Assembly (NCBI GenBank): GCA_964017195.1
Contig: OZ024891.1
Location: 866,694 to 930,693 of the forward strand
DNA from: Siderastrea radians
Lineage: Eukaryota > Cnidaria > Anthozoa > Scleractinia > Rhizangiidae
DNA length: 64,000 bases
Direction of reading: 5' to 3'
Shown: piece by piece, positions 10,501 to 21,077 of the stretch
Position numbering within the stretch: the first letter of the stretch is position 1
Layout of the letters: each line of letters opens with the position of its first letter
The notes under the pieces: generated by a model
Seen by the model: the letters and a program-made list of their open reading frames with translations, nothing else
Databases searched by the model: none
Told to the model about the DNA's origin: nothing
Program-made: the position numbers and the translations under genes

Positions 10501-11414
10501 ATTATTATACGCTCCTCTACTTAGATGGTATCTTGAGCATGGAGCAGTGATCACAAATGTTTATCGGACGATTGACTACCAACCAACTAAGATATTCACT
10601 TGGTTCGTGGAGCAGGTGACGGAGGCGCGTGGAAAAAAGCAAGGCGCTGCTGGCCGAGGTGTTCAAGCTGTTAGGAAATAGCGGGTACGGGAAGCTCATC
10701 GAAGCCTTGGAGCGGCAAACAAACATCATTTACACCAAAGACGAGAAGGTCGTCGACAGAGCCTTGCGAAGCGCATATTTCAGGGATCTTGACGAGATCG
10801 GGCAGGCGTATGAGCTGGAAAGCCGAAAGCCTCGGATCACAATCAGAAGACCATTTCAGGTAGGAATAGCTGTATATCAACTGGCAAAACTTCGAATGCT
10901 TGAATTCTGTTATGACTTTCTTGACAGGTATTTTGACAGAAGAGATTTTGAATTGATTCAGATGGACACAGACAGCAATTACATGGCAATCAGCGCAGAA
11001 AAGTTGGAAGACATCGTCAAACCAGAGCTGCAAACAGAATTTGAGGCAAAAAAGCAAGAGTGGTTAGCTTGGGACAAGTGGAGCAGTCGGACCCCTGGTC
11101 TCTTTAAACTCGAGTTTGAAGGCAGCAGAATGATTGCACTCTGCTCAAAATGTTATTTCGTCGATGAACCTGAGGGCGAAAAAAATAAGTTCAGCACGAA
11201 AGGGATGTCAAAGAAACAGAACGAGATCACGTGGCAGCGTTTCAGGTCAGCTTTGGACGGCAGCAAGGACATGGCAACGAACATTGGTTTTCGCATGAAC
11301 AACGGGAGGATTGTTACGTACGAACAGCATAAGTTGGGGTTGAGCGCTTACTACGACAAACGCTGGGTATTGGAAGACGGCAATCACACAGAACCGATCG
11401 AGTTTCATGGTTAG
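7546..11414 (+). pseudogene. Protein-primed family B DNA polymerase of the Polinton (pPolB)
   Basis: Replicates the element using a protein primer. Start ATG 7546; a frameshift near 7655 leads into a basic Pro-rich segment (APPRKRRGRK). The frame 7958-9340 holds a zinc-finger-like block CVHCRSRFTQACSLQRHTQTC, a GHGGER block and YHGCHxHGCRKCY, a nuclease-like motif of this family. Exonuclease motifs follow: DFEAYGD, SGRYDLNLI and YYNNLDV. Polymerase motifs are DANALYL (A), KLLGNSGYGK (B) and MDTDSNY (C). Defects: in-frame stops at 8336, 8990 (TGA inside the HGCHxHGC motif, where Trp is expected) and 9338, plus frameshifts near 9400, 9800, 9970 and 10660. From 10629 to the stop the frame is open. 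Length matches full-size pPolB, about 1290 codons. Confidence 0.92.
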
Positions 11415-12414
11415 ATTGCCGGTGGTAGCTGTGTATCTGGAGGAACAACCAAAATCTCTTCGCGGACAAACCCGCCTTTTGGTCCGTCAAACAAATAATA
11501 GAGAACCGGTGCATTTGGTTTTATCATAATCTTTTCAATCTCGTAAACTTTCAGAGACCATATTGGGTCGGTAGCTCTTCGCCGGACACCTTCAAGTTCA
11601 CCGGGTTGATAGAGATAGCGAACACTTAAACTGGAGGGGAGCTTCTTTTCGTTTGCACCAACGGGTCTCAAATAAGGGGTCGAGGGTTTGGATGGAACAG
11701 TTTTCTCTTTGATGGTCTCAACGGGTTTCTGACCGGTCAGTCGAGTGACTTCTTTATTCAAAGCTGAAATAACTGCGGGCAGTCGGGCCACCCATTCAGT
11801 CGATCTTTTATCGTCTGGGAGGCGCATTTCAACCCCATATTGGTGTCCAAACAGTCGTTCAGCCAGGGTGCGGTTGAATCTTTCAACGATAGCTTGATCA
11901 CGGTGAATATCCACACGGCCGCGTCTAACCTCGACATTATGTGTCGAAAGCAGTTGATTCACAGCGCCCAAAAACTCACGACCAGGATCCGGACCTGAAG
12001 CAGTTTCGGCCACTTCAAAGGACCATGACTATAAATCCGTTCCAGAGCAGCTGCGACTTCTTTGGCCTCTTTTGTGGTCAACGGTTCGGCCTCTTTGTAT
12101 CGAGAGGCCACATCTACCACTGTGAGGGCATATTTAAAAGTTTTACGGGAGCGTGGTGGGCGATCGTGTGGGAGATACAGAAGATCGGCTTGGTGAACTT
12201 TGTTTGGAACAGGAACATCAAATTTCGGTCTTGGAATGTACCGTGGGGCTGGTAAATAAACCTGCCAAAGAGCTTGCTTTGTCAGCCAGTTTCGAGCCAC
12301 ATCTTCCGAGACTTTCGCTGCCTGGGCTAATTTCTTAATCGCTGCAAACCCTTTCCAATACCCTTGCGGGCTGTAATAAATTTTTGACAACCTATTGAAA
12401 ATGCGCTCGCTCAT
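11411..12414 (-). pseudogene. Polinton retroviral-type integrase (INT)
   Basis: Catalyses insertion of element ends. Start ATG 12414 (MSERIFNRLSKIYYSP). The N-terminal helical part is followed by HQADLLYLPHD (first catalytic Asp), VVDVASRYKEAEPL, DPGREFLGAVNQLL (second Asp) and AIVERFNRTLAERL (Glu), the DDE core. A C-terminal DPIWSLKVYEI...YYLF block looks like the chromodomain-like tail usual in Polinton integrases. One frameshift near 11990, at CAGGTCCGGATCC, separates the first half (frame to 11959) from the second (12013-11411). It converges on the polymerase (stop codons overlap at 11411-11414) and diverges from the gene at 12436, with 21 bp between start codons. Confidence 0.93.
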
Positions 12415-12435
12415 TGTATACCATACAATAAAAAA

Positions 12436-12984
12436 ATGGACGACCCATTTGGTTGTTTGCAAGGTGTGAAAATTTCGTCGAAAATGATTCAAGAAATGTT
12501 GCAAAAAAGAAATGAATTACATTTATGCCTGTTATCAGATAGGATCAATCGTTGGCCTTCATGCAAGGAGCAACTAGTTTATGTGGTGAATGAGTTCTGT
12601 CGTGAATGTCCAAAATGTTGTAGAGTGTTTGAATGTGATGATGATGAACAGTTCCAAGAAGAAAATCGGGGAAGGAGTTCTACTGCGCCTCCAAAGAGTA
12701 ATTTTCATTTAAAAAATGTTTTTCGGAAATGGAACATTGACAAAATATTTTCTTCCAGCGAGGTAGATTTTCTGGGTAAGGTTATTGCTCAATTTAAGGA
12801 GATGACCGGCAAGTCAGTGAATTACCCCTGTTTTCTGCACAATTATTTTGAAATGGTAACTTCTGAATGCTGGTCCCACAAAAAAGAAATTATGGAATCT
12901 ATTTCTCATCACCTTCCTAAAACCTTTGCAAGCAGGCTGCGCGCAAAACAGGAGTTTGAAAAGTGGTGGTGGTCAAACAGTTAA
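12436..12984 (+). CDS. Polinton hypothetical protein, 182 aa
   Basis: Intact ORF MDDPFGCLQGVKISSKM to EFEKWWWSNS. I do not recognise the fold. It has a Cys cluster FCRECPKCCRVFEC (residues about 53-66) that could bind a metal, then an acidic stretch DDDEQF, and a helical C-terminal half with scattered Cys/His. It is divergent from the integrase with only 21 bp between the ATGs, so the two must share a very compact promoter. Being undisrupted among broken neighbours makes it a good reference for function. It could be a regulatory or DNA-binding protein, but that is a guess. Confidence 0.7.
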   Translation: MDDPFGCLQGVKISSKMIQEMLQKRNELHLCLLSDRINRWPSCKEQLVYVVNEFCRECPKCCRVFECDDDEQFQEENRGRSSTAPPKSNFHLKNVFRKWNIDKIFSSSEVDFLGKVIAQFKEMTGKSVNYPCFLHNYFEMVTSECWSHKKEIMESISHHLPKTFASRLRAKQEFEKWWWSNS

Positions 12985-13120
12985 GGTTCTTCATACACAT
13001 TTTCATATTTGCCAGATTTTGGATTTTTCACCAAACGCATGACAGTACCTTTTTTTTGGATGAGTCCAAAATTTCTTGCTTGTGACACCAGTTGGTCCCG
13101 TGAAAGCATTTTTCGCAATA

Positions 13121-13956
13121 TCACCTTTCCAATACCGATCGAATACAGGTTTTGTGGAAGGAACCGTTTTTTTTTGTCAAAGTTTCAGCAAATTTTACTG
13201 CATCCAATGGTTTATCCAATACACCAATCCCTTTTTGTTGTTTCAAACCCAAGCCTAACTTTTGTTTAGCATTGATTGTATGTCTTGCAGCCGCATGTCC
13301 CCATTGTCGTTGTTTGTAAGGAACAGCGTCAAGATTTTTCACCATTTTTTTTGTCCGCTTTATGTTTACATTTTTTGAGATTTTCACCATATTTTTTTTC
13401 ACGGTTGGAACAAACATCATAATCAACATCATGTTGCATAGCTATCGCATCTGTTGCACTTTTTGGTCTCTGATATATTTCCAAGATTTCTCCAGTTTCT
13501 GGATCAAATGCAACTTGCTCTTCAAGAGGATTGTATGGTCCTGTGTAATTATGCCCTGGTAATGTCCAACCCTTTTTTGGTTTCGGAAATTTTCCGATTG
13601 TTGCATGCAAATCAATACCAGCCCCATCCAAATCAGGTCTGTCAGTTTTGTAACGTTGATTTGGTCGAACTTTAGTTGAAAGTTGATCTAACATTTCACT
13701 ACCAACTTTCTTCAATGACTTGGCGGGCTTTATTCAACGTGTAATTTATTGCTTTCTTTTGCAGTTTGGGGTCTCTCATAGCTTCAGAAGCGTAATATCG
13801 TCCAGCTTCGATACTTTTTTTCGCAAAATATGGGATTCCTTTTGTAATAGCAAGATCACCAACTGCCATAGCAACATCCCCGAATATTCCACTGCCCTCC
13901 GCGCTGGAGGGCTCACCTAGTTTCCCGGCATAAAACGTGTTTTCGTTATTCCGCAA
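13121..13956 (-). pseudogene. Polinton virion-type protein with phospholipase A2-like domain
   Basis: The first frame (13956-13699) begins MRNNENTFYAGKLGEPS and contains GDLAITKGIPYFAKKSIEAG. The second frame (about 13715-13329) has GHNYTGPYNPLEEQV, then DAIAMQHDVDYDVC, the His-Asp catalytic dyad context of parvovirus-VP1-like PLA2 domains. The third (13350-13121) carries KMVKNLD and a QKLGLGLK tail. In Polintons this family is thought to help cross membranes; that is inference from the parvoviral relative. Two frameshifts: near 13705, and in an A8 run near 13347. Minus-strand block with the capsid genes. Confidence 0.85.
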
Positions 13957-14098
13957 CTAGCACATTTTACCTTTAAGAGTTTTCGATTGTTCTTTGTGAT
14001 TACCACTTTTTCACTTCCTTGCACATTTGGCGTCTGCCGTTTTTCTTTCACACAATATACTTCCATTGCATATATATTTTATGAAAAATAAATTTTCA

Positions 14099-15213
14099 CT
14101 ATTTCTCGTTTTTAAGTAAATCGTTGGAGAACATTTTCAAAATATCGGCAAAACTTGTTCCTTTATTTCTTTCATTTAAAAAGAGAAGGCAGTAATAACC
14201 ACATCTCACACTTTTTCCCATTGAATTTGGTTATCATTTCTGAAAAAATGTGTCATCCCGTGTATTGACATTTCTTGTTCCCATTCCAAAGGCGGTGGAA
14301 AACCAAATGAATCGAAATACTCGTAAGTACCTTTGTCATTGGCAGGCCAACAACATACCCAATGAGTTCCCAAACTCCCGAAATCATCCAAATTTATAAT
14401 GCGTGGGGAATGAAACAAAGGTTTTTTTTCGTTTCTGCTGAAAATACCTTTTATTGGAATTCGTAAAAAATTGCACCATTTTCTCAGGTCAATGTTGGAA
14501 AGAGTTTTATCTTCAAATTTCAGTTTTTTTTTTCAAATAATAATCATCCCAAGTTCCAAAGAAAGGTGGTGGTCGAATTTGCATTCCTTTACCTTTAGGA
14601 GGTGGTGGTAGGGGGGGGTGCTCGTCTTGGTCGTGAGCGTGGTGGTTGAGTTTGCAAACCTTTTCCGATTATTTTTCGAACTAAATCAATGGCCAAAGGT
14701 ACTCCGATAGACGCCAACATACCAAGAAAACCACCCTACTGTGCTGAGCCTCCCTTTACAAAACCTTGTCCAACAAGATATTGTTCTGCCGCTTTTTTCT
14801 GAATAGGAGTCATTTGCTCGACAAGTTTATAAAGCTCAATTTCCTTCGGCCCGAAACCTTTTCCGAATATCTTTTTTAGCACCTTTTCAGCGCCGAAACT
14901 CAAACCTGCACTTGCTAATGCCCCAAGGGCTGGCTTTATCAAAGATCGTAGCAAAGAAGAAAACAAATTTCCACCACGCTGCGCAGTGTTTTGAATCTGT
15001 CTGGCTTAATTTTATTTCCATTCCTTTACCTACAGATGCATTTTTCTTAAGTCGCAAGATTTGAGTAGCAGTGAGAAGGAGTTCGTCACCGCGCCCAATT
15101 TGGCCTGGTTTAACTCTCAGAGTAACAGCTGTCTTTGAAACATAAGCTTTTTGAAGTTTCTTTTTCTGACCATCAGTCAGTGCGATTTTATATGGATGAT
15201 AAGTAGTACTCAT
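14099..15213 (-). pseudogene. Hydrophobic minor-capsid-like protein joined to adenain-type cysteine protease (PRO)
   Basis: Start ATG 15213 (MSTTYHPYKIALTDGQK). Successive frames give two hydrophobic Gly-rich segments (LGALASAGLSFGAEKVL and GGFLGMLASIGVPLAIDLV), a Pro-rich linker (PPLPPPPKGKG), then the protease. PRO features: SNIDLRKWC, GTHWVCCW with catalytic His, YFDSFG with the acidic residue, and CGYYCLLFL with the nucleophile Cys, ending at 14099. The protease matures virion proteins in adenovirus-like systems. Defects: frameshift near 14970, TAG at 14743 region, slips in the G run near 14620, in an A10 run near 14530 and in an A5 run near 14215. Whether both parts were one polypeptide is inferred from continuous reading without an intervening start. 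Confidence 0.8.
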
Positions 15214-15249
15214 CTTGCATGTATATTATATTAATTTTTTAATTCTTTT

Positions 15250-16510
15250 CTAGACAGCAACAACCTCATTACCAAGTGTTTCTAAAATAAATTCTTCTTC
15301 ATTTATAACATATGCGTATATAATGTATTGAAGGTTTGCTGTTTCGTTTAATTCGTATTCAAAAGTAAGATTTTGGGGATCATTTGTCTTAAATTTTTCA
15401 TTATTTCTTAGATCGAAGTGAATGATCGGGTATAAACTCTCGAAGTTTGCAATCTGTAGCTGAACACCGCTGTTGTAATCATAATTTCTGTAACTGTAAT
15501 TTATCAAATGTTCCTAAATTCTCAATTTGTGTTTGTCTGAGAAATTCACTATAGGGTAAAAATTTTCACCGCAATTTAGTCGACATCTAGTTAATTTTGC
15601 CGAGTTATCACCATCGATATCAAATGTGTCAAAAAAGTAAGGGTTTTGCGTGTAAGAATTTCTTTTACGATATTGTTGAAGAAATATGAAAACATGTTTT
15701 ACATTTTTAATTGCAGGTGTAAAGGAACACGTACCACCAGTATCAGTTCTTGGGGAACTTTCCATAATTCGTTCTTTCAAGTATTTAATTTTTTTTTGTT
15801 TTTAAAAAAATTTCATTTACAAATTTTTGCCCTTTACCCTGGAAAGATAGTTGTGGAACCCATAACTCAATTTTTTTAACAACAATTCTTCGAGCTGTTC
15901 CATCATTTTGGTAAATAAGTTCTTTATCGTCTTGCAGAGTAATATCAAACTCAATTTTCATTGGTGGTAAAAGAGTTTCGGAAAGATTTTCGAAAAATGA
16001 GTATCTATTTAAAGGAATTTTTGTCTCAACTATCTTTCCACCTTTTGAAAGAAAAGCTCTTGCACGCATTCCAAGGTTAGTCGCATTTGCATCAGTAACT
16101 GTGGTTTCGTCAACGTCAAGATACCAAAATTGATCTTTTGCCACAGTTCCCGAATAATCGTTTGAATAGTCAAGCAGATTTTTAATGAAAATACCTTTGT
16201 GGATATTGTTAGGCTCAGAAAGTTCTGTCCCCGCTGATGAAACTCTCATATTTTTTATTAATGAAAAAGAACCATTTATCGGAGCAGATTCAGTGTCATC
16301 TGCAATGTTACCTCCATTTGCTTTTGCTTCAAACTTAAAATGAACTAAGAAATAAGCTTTGTACCAGTCATAAAAATGGTTTCTGTCTTCCATTACGAAT
16401 TTATAACCACTTTTTTCTTGTGTTTGATCATTCCCAGGGTCTACTAACTGTTTTTCACATTCAATACGAATATCTTCTGATCTTTTAAGGAATTGTGGAG
16501 TTCTGAACAT
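15250..16510 (-). pseudogene. Polinton major capsid protein (double jelly-roll type)
   Basis: Start ATG 16510 (MFRTPQFLKRSEDI). Family blocks seen: GSFSLIKNMRVSSAGTEL, LPPMKIEFDITLQDDKELI, RRIVVKKIELWVPQLSF, KNVKHVFIFLQQYRK, NPYFFDTFDIDGD, and in the last part DYNSGVQLQIANFESLYP with a conserved EEEFILETLGNE terminus. About 420 codons in total, normal for this capsid. Broken by frameshifts at about 15783 (within A/T-rich AAAAACAAAAAAAAATTAAA) and about 15510. It is the shell protein of predicted Polinton virions. Neighbours are the protease gene (downstream) and small basic gene (upstream). Confidence 0.92.
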
Positions 16511-16640
16511 ATTGTTAAGATTTATATAAAAAAGAAAAAAAATTTTAAAATTAATTTTCATTTGCCAATGCTTTTACCAAAATTTTCTTTAAATAATTTT
16601 AGTTTCATCTTTTTTTGCGTTTTCGGAATTTTATTTTTTT

Positions 16641-16926
16641 TTATTCAGGTGTTATTTTTTCTTTTCTTCTGTCTTGTAATATTTTACGTATTTGTTTTGA
16701 ACCTTTTTCAATTGCAATTTCACCAACTTTTTGACCCGCTTTTTCAGCGATTGTTTTTGTTGCCTTTTCTGAAGTTTTTTTTTGCAACGTTCTTTGCAGC
16801 TCCTGTCAAAACTTTACCAACAGTTGTAAAGGTGTCACGTATCAAACCTGACCCTTTATGTTTATATCGAAAAGTTCCTGTATTTTTGTCAAAACATTTT
16901 GACCAGTTGCTCGGATGATAATCCAT
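16641..16926 (-). pseudogene. Polinton small basic protein
   Basis: Start ATG 16926 (MDYHPSNWSKCFDKN), then TFRYKHKGSGLIRDTF, a pattern that recurs in cnidarian Polintons between the penton and capsid genes. The frame breaks in an A9 run near 16780, after which the continuing frame encodes a Lys-rich, Gly/Glu-containing helical tail ending at TAA 16641. About 94 codons. Function unknown; size and charge suggest a DNA- or core-associated virion protein. Confidence 0.7.
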
Positions 16927-16936
16927 TGTTTTATAT

Positions 16937-17686
16937 TTATAAAAGAAAAATACTTAAACTTTTTTTTATCATCAAACTAATCGCAACGTCTATTCCATTC
17001 AGGTCAAGTGGATTGCCTCTTCCGTCTGTAACCCAAACCCTTGTCGATTTTATTACTTTTGAATTCACAGGATGCCAAAGAACACGTTGTGGAGAAATTT
17101 GAAATGGATAACTAACTTGAAGATCTGATGTTGAAAAACTGAATAAAACATCACTTGGCACATTGTTTGATACTCGATTAATCAAATCTGTATGGACAAA
17201 AACCCAATCAACACCCCTTGTAATATTCGGAAGTTTCAGTCCAACACTATCTCCACTTAAAGTGACTTTTCCATAACCAATCAAATCAGAGAAAGATCCT
17301 TGAGTCAAGTCAATCTCATAATCTTCATGAAGCAAAATAACCACTCTGTAAACTGTCAAATCGAAATACATATTGAATATGTAATCACTTTTTTCATCTT
17401 TTGGATCCACTCTACCAATATGTTTCTGAATGTAATTGTTAATTCCTTTGTAATCATACATTCCATTCTGAAAAGTTAAAGTTTTCCAATCTTTTTCACT
17501 TTTTTTCTTCCAGCGAATTTTATTATTATCATAAGCTGCATCAATATTATACCATGAATAACTCATTGAGATAATTTCATTCAATGCAGCTTCATACTTT
17601 CCTGAATCAAAATTAATCGGAGGATGGAAATTTATTGTAAAATCATGTGAAATATTTTCATTTTTTGAATTTTCGCAAGACTCGAG
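16937..17686 (-). CDS. Polinton penton-like minor capsid protein
   Basis: The open frame 17686-16937 carries SMSYSWYNIDAAYDNNKI, YIQKHIGRVDPKDEKS, NITRGVDWVFVHTDLI, PFQISPQRVLWHPV and the conserved end RVWVTDGRGNPLDLNGIDVA, the single-jelly-roll protein that occupies capsid vertices. No ATG exists in frame before the upstream stop (17687-17689), while similarity-type sequence (INFHPPINFDSG) starts near 17640. Either the start is lost or a one-base slip separates it from an ATG at about 17665. The 5' end overlaps the end of the next gene upstream (stop 17632). Confidence 0.85.
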   Translation of the reverse strand, partial: LESCENSKNENISHDFTINFHPPINFDSGKYEAALNEIISMSYSWYNIDAAYDNNKIRWKKKSEKDWKTLTFQNGMYDYKGINNYIQKHIGRVDPKDEKSDYIFNMYFDLTVYRVVILLHEDYEIDLTQGSFSDLIGYGKVTLSGDSVGLKLPNITRGVDWVFVHTDLINRVSNNVPSDVLFSFSTSDLQVSYPFQISPQRVLWHPVNSKVIKSTRVWVTDGRGNPLDLNGIDVAISLMIKKSLSIFLL

Positions 17687-18755
17687 TCAAGCAAAATATC
17701 GAAAGCAGTGCTCATTGTTTTATATAATAAGTGATAATTTTTCTTTTGTTTTTCATCAATCTCTCCAAGTTCAACAAGTGAATCGAGAAGATATGATACC
17801 TGATTTTTTAATTTTATAGAAGTGTTTCCTGCTTCAATAGATAGCAAACTTAATTCAAGTATTTTAACTAATGTATCAACATCTTTAACTAAACCACTTC
17901 CTGAAGTTTCCCAATCCTGTTCTTCAGGAAAAAAATCATCTTCATCGTATGAAGGTGGTTCGAGATAAGGTCTTCGGCTCTCAAAAACTTCTTTCATAGA
18001 TTTTTCCACAGAGGTTGAAGAAGAAGATTTTTTACTTTTGCGTGGGGATGTAGGCTTTAAGGTCCGCTTCCCCTCCTGTACCCGTTTCGAAAGAGATTCT
18101 TGTGTTACCCTTCTTTTTTCATTGATCCCATCTCTTATTTTTTTAGTTCCGCAATGGTTTTGCCTTTCAAACCTAATTTCGATTTTCCTACTGTGTAGTT
18201 GGGATCATTTCCGTATTGCCTTATTAACCGATTGAGCGTTTGCAACAGGATTGATTCATGGGGATATTCATGCTCAACCGGTCCCGGCATCCCCCACTCT
18301 TTACGTGTGGATGTTTTTTCCATCAGCGGTGGGGGTGGTGGTGGTAAATCACCATCAAATTCTTGATAAGGTGGTGGTGGTGTTGGTGGTGGTGGTGGTG
18401 GTGGTGGTGGTGGTGGTGGTGGTGGTGGTGATGGTGGTGGTGATGATGCTGGAGTTGGTGCATCCGGTCTGAATTCAAAATCAAAAGGGTTAATTACGTC
18501 AAATTCATCATCTATTGTGTAATCAGGAACTTCCTGCTCCTCTTCTTCTTCTTCTTCTTCTTCTTCTTCTTCTTCTCCAGTGACGCTGCTCTTTTCATCA
18601 AGTCTTTTTGTGATTGGCTTAAAAAACTCTTCACCTGAAAGTTGATAAAAAGCTTTATTTATTTTATCTATTTTGAATTTTTGTTGAATTTCTTCTGTTT
18701 CTTCATCTATATCCATTTTTTCTTCAGCCAACTGTTGCCACTTTTTCACTGACAT
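17632..18755 (-). pseudogene. Polinton acidic/proline-rich virion-type protein
   Basis: Start ATG 18755 (MSVKKWQQLAEEKMD). The N-terminal half contains KINKAFYQLSGEEFFKP, a Glu run encoded by (TCC/TTC)n complement at 18541-18575, DDEFDVINPFDFEFRPD, and a Pro tract encoded by a GGT run at 18369-18430. Then SILLQTLNRLIRQYG and SKLGLKGKTIAELKK with a stop at 18135. A second open frame (about 18100-17632) continues with a helical segment ILELSLLSIEAGNTSIKLKN typical of the same cnidarian family, so a frameshift near 18130 probably splits one gene. The low-complexity tracts are length-variable and prone to slippage. Divergent from the ATPase (33 bp between ATGs). Confidence 0.7.
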
Positions 18756-18788
18756 ATTTCCAGCGTGAATATATAGAAGCGAAAAATA

Positions 18789-19421
18789 ATGAAGATTCCA
18801 AAATATGACCCAGGTTTTTCCAAGAGTAACTACAAACAAGGCCACCCTTGTATGCCAGCCGATGTTTTCCGGATGCTAATTTGTGGACCTAGTAATTCTG
18901 GCAAAACAAATATATTACTGCATATGCTTTGTGAGTTGTTGGAGTTTGATAAAATCTACCTCTTCTCAAAAAACCTGCACCAGAATAAATATCAGTCTCT
19001 TTTGCAGGACTTTGCTAAACGAATCAACCCCAAGGTTGGTTACGAGGTCATCGAGGATTATGGTGATGAAATAATTCCACTGGAAGAGCTTCCGGTAGAC
19101 AACCAAAAAATTGTTGTTTTTGATGATCTTGTTTGTGAAAGCAACCAAAACAGCATCATTAATTATTTTATCAACGGGCGGCACAGAAACTGCTGCGTTA
19201 TTTACCTCACTCAAATCTTCTACAAGGTGCCGAAAAACATCCGTAATAACTGCAGCCATTTTTGTATTTTCAGATTTCTTCCAAGAGAAAACAAACGAAT
19301 TGCAGACGAGATAGGTGTGGATCATGACACTTTAGATCGCGCCACCGATAAAAAGTATTCTTTCTTTTACTATGACAAGCCCCGAAAATTAATGAAAAAT
19401 AATTTTGATGAAGATATATAA
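18789..19421 (+). CDS. Polinton DNA-packaging ATPase (FtsK/HerA, A32-like)
   Basis: Intact 210-aa protein. Walker A GPSNSGKT at residues 33-40; Walker B KIVVFDDLV at about 105-113; a sensor-type NGRHRNCCVIYLTQ block and RNNCSHFCIFRF follow, as in genome-packaging ATPases of Polintons and large DNA viruses. It would power DNA entry into the capsid. ATG 18789 is the first in the frame. Its TAA overlaps the ATG of the fibre gene by one base (TAATG at 19419-19423), so the two are tightly coupled. It is one of few unbroken genes of the element. Confidence 0.96.
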   Translation: MKIPKYDPGFSKSNYKQGHPCMPADVFRMLICGPSNSGKTNILLHMLCELLEFDKIYLFSKNLHQNKYQSLLQDFAKRINPKVGYEVIEDYGDEIIPLEELPVDNQKIVVFDDLVCESNQNSIINYFINGRHRNCCVIYLTQIFYKVPKNIRNNCSHFCIFRFLPRENKRIADEIGVDHDTLDRATDKKYSFFYYDKPRKLMKNNFDEDI

Positions 19422-21077
19422 TGGGGTATATCAACAGCCAAATAGGTGAAACTAGCCAAACGATTAGTGAAAGTGAAAAAGTGGGTCCTCCTGGCCCAGG
19501 GGGTCCTCCTGGCCCCGAGGGTCCTCCTGGGCCGAAGGGTGACAAAGGCCCAGCAGGAACCACAAGGTCCTTATGGACCGAGGGGTGAAAAAGGTCCCAC
19601 GGGACCACAAGGTCCGATTGGTCCCCAAGGCCAGAAAGGGCCACAAGGACCCCAGGGTCCAAAAGGCGGCAAAGGTGATCCTGGGCCTGAGGGTATTGCC
19701 AGCGGTTCTGCTGATATTGACATGCAAAATAAGTACGATATTTTGCGATTAAAAAGCAATCCTTATCCTATCCACGGTGATCTGTCAAAGGTAATAAACT
19801 ATCAGAACACGAGAAATATCTTTCTTTCAAAAAAGGAAGGCGGGAAAATGGAAGCAAGCATTGATATGAATAATAATACACTCTACAACGTAAAAGACCC
19901 AGAAGAGGTAGATCAAGCCACAAACAAAAAGTATGTCGATAATCAGCTTGTGAAAAAACTGGATAAAGCAGCCGATATTGATATGAAAAATAATTCGATT
20001 ATCAATCTTGATCTTCCATCAAACCTAAGAGACGCCGCATGTGTCGAGTTTGTTAACCACAGAATTGATGACTTGACACAAAAAAAGTTTCTCAAAGTTG
20101 ATGGCACTAACAGTATGACTGGAGACTTGAACTTAAATAATAATACAATTGTCAACTTACACACCGATGGCAAAGATCTGAAATCTGCAGTTAATGTTGA
20201 TTTTATGCAAAGTGAAATAACATCTTTGTCAGATCTTGTCAGTCAAACAATTCATGAATCCCATATCACTAGCTCGACAAATAAAAAGGACGCCTTCAGA
20301 TACTTGATGGAAGATGCTGATGAAACTTCGAGTGAAAACAACATCGACGTTTTGGGCATCAACGATTTTCCCGAATCTCCACATCAAATAAATAAAAAAG
20401 CTTTCTTTCTCAAACTCTTGTTTGAAAAAGACTCACCGAACAAGTACTGGTCACGCCTCGGTTTTAACCTCCATCTACTTCCGGTCGGTTACTACACGAT
20501 GGTTGTGGAATGGTTTCCACCAGAAATGACTGAGGTGACTGTAACACCACAAGCCACGACGATTTCAATTTCTAATCATTTAACCAAAACATTCGAGAAG
20601 TACACCAAAACAGTTATCCACTTTCACAGATGGGGTAGCTCACCCCTGCAATACATATATCTCGACCTGCACGGCACGGTCCGTGATTCATCATTCATAA
20701 AAATTGGACATCTAATTGTTTATGGTGTTAAAGAAACAATTTCAAACGTTGATCCAAGTGTTTATGACACTGCCTTTGTTATTGAAAATGGACAAATGGT
20801 AATGCAAACAGACCTTTCTTTAAACGGACACCTACTACGCTCTTCTTCCATTCACCACATAAACGGTTTTTTGAATTCGAAAAAAGGGGACACCAAATTT
20901 GTTTTAAATGGCGCCGAAATAATTTCATTGCCGGGTGAAGCGATTTTGAAAAACATTGATGTCTATTGCATGCGCCCTATAAACCCTCCTTCGGATTCTG
21001 ATGCCAATATACATAAACACAAAAGAATATCTTTAAAACTCCAATCATCTTCACAGAGTTTTTTACTGGAAATTTGA
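19421..21077 (+). pseudogene. Collagen-like fibre protein of the Polinton
   Basis: ATG 19421 overlaps the ATPase stop. The first frame gives [16 protein letters not shown] then Gly-X-Y triplets ([19 protein letters not shown]). One extra base near 19555 shifts the continuing triplets ([17 protein letters not shown]) into the frame that stays open to 21077. After about 20-25 triplets come repeated shaft-like units [36 protein letters not shown] and [12 protein letters not shown], each with a D/N-rich turn, then a beta-rich globular C-terminus. Total about 550 codons. The arrangement (collagen stalk, repeated shaft, head) resembles viral or phage attachment fibres; receptor binding is inference. 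Only this single frameshift is seen. Confidence 0.85.

Noticed and set aside
19270..19759. Gly/Pro-rich minus-strand ORFs
   Set aside because: Antisense of the collagen triplet region of the fibre gene.
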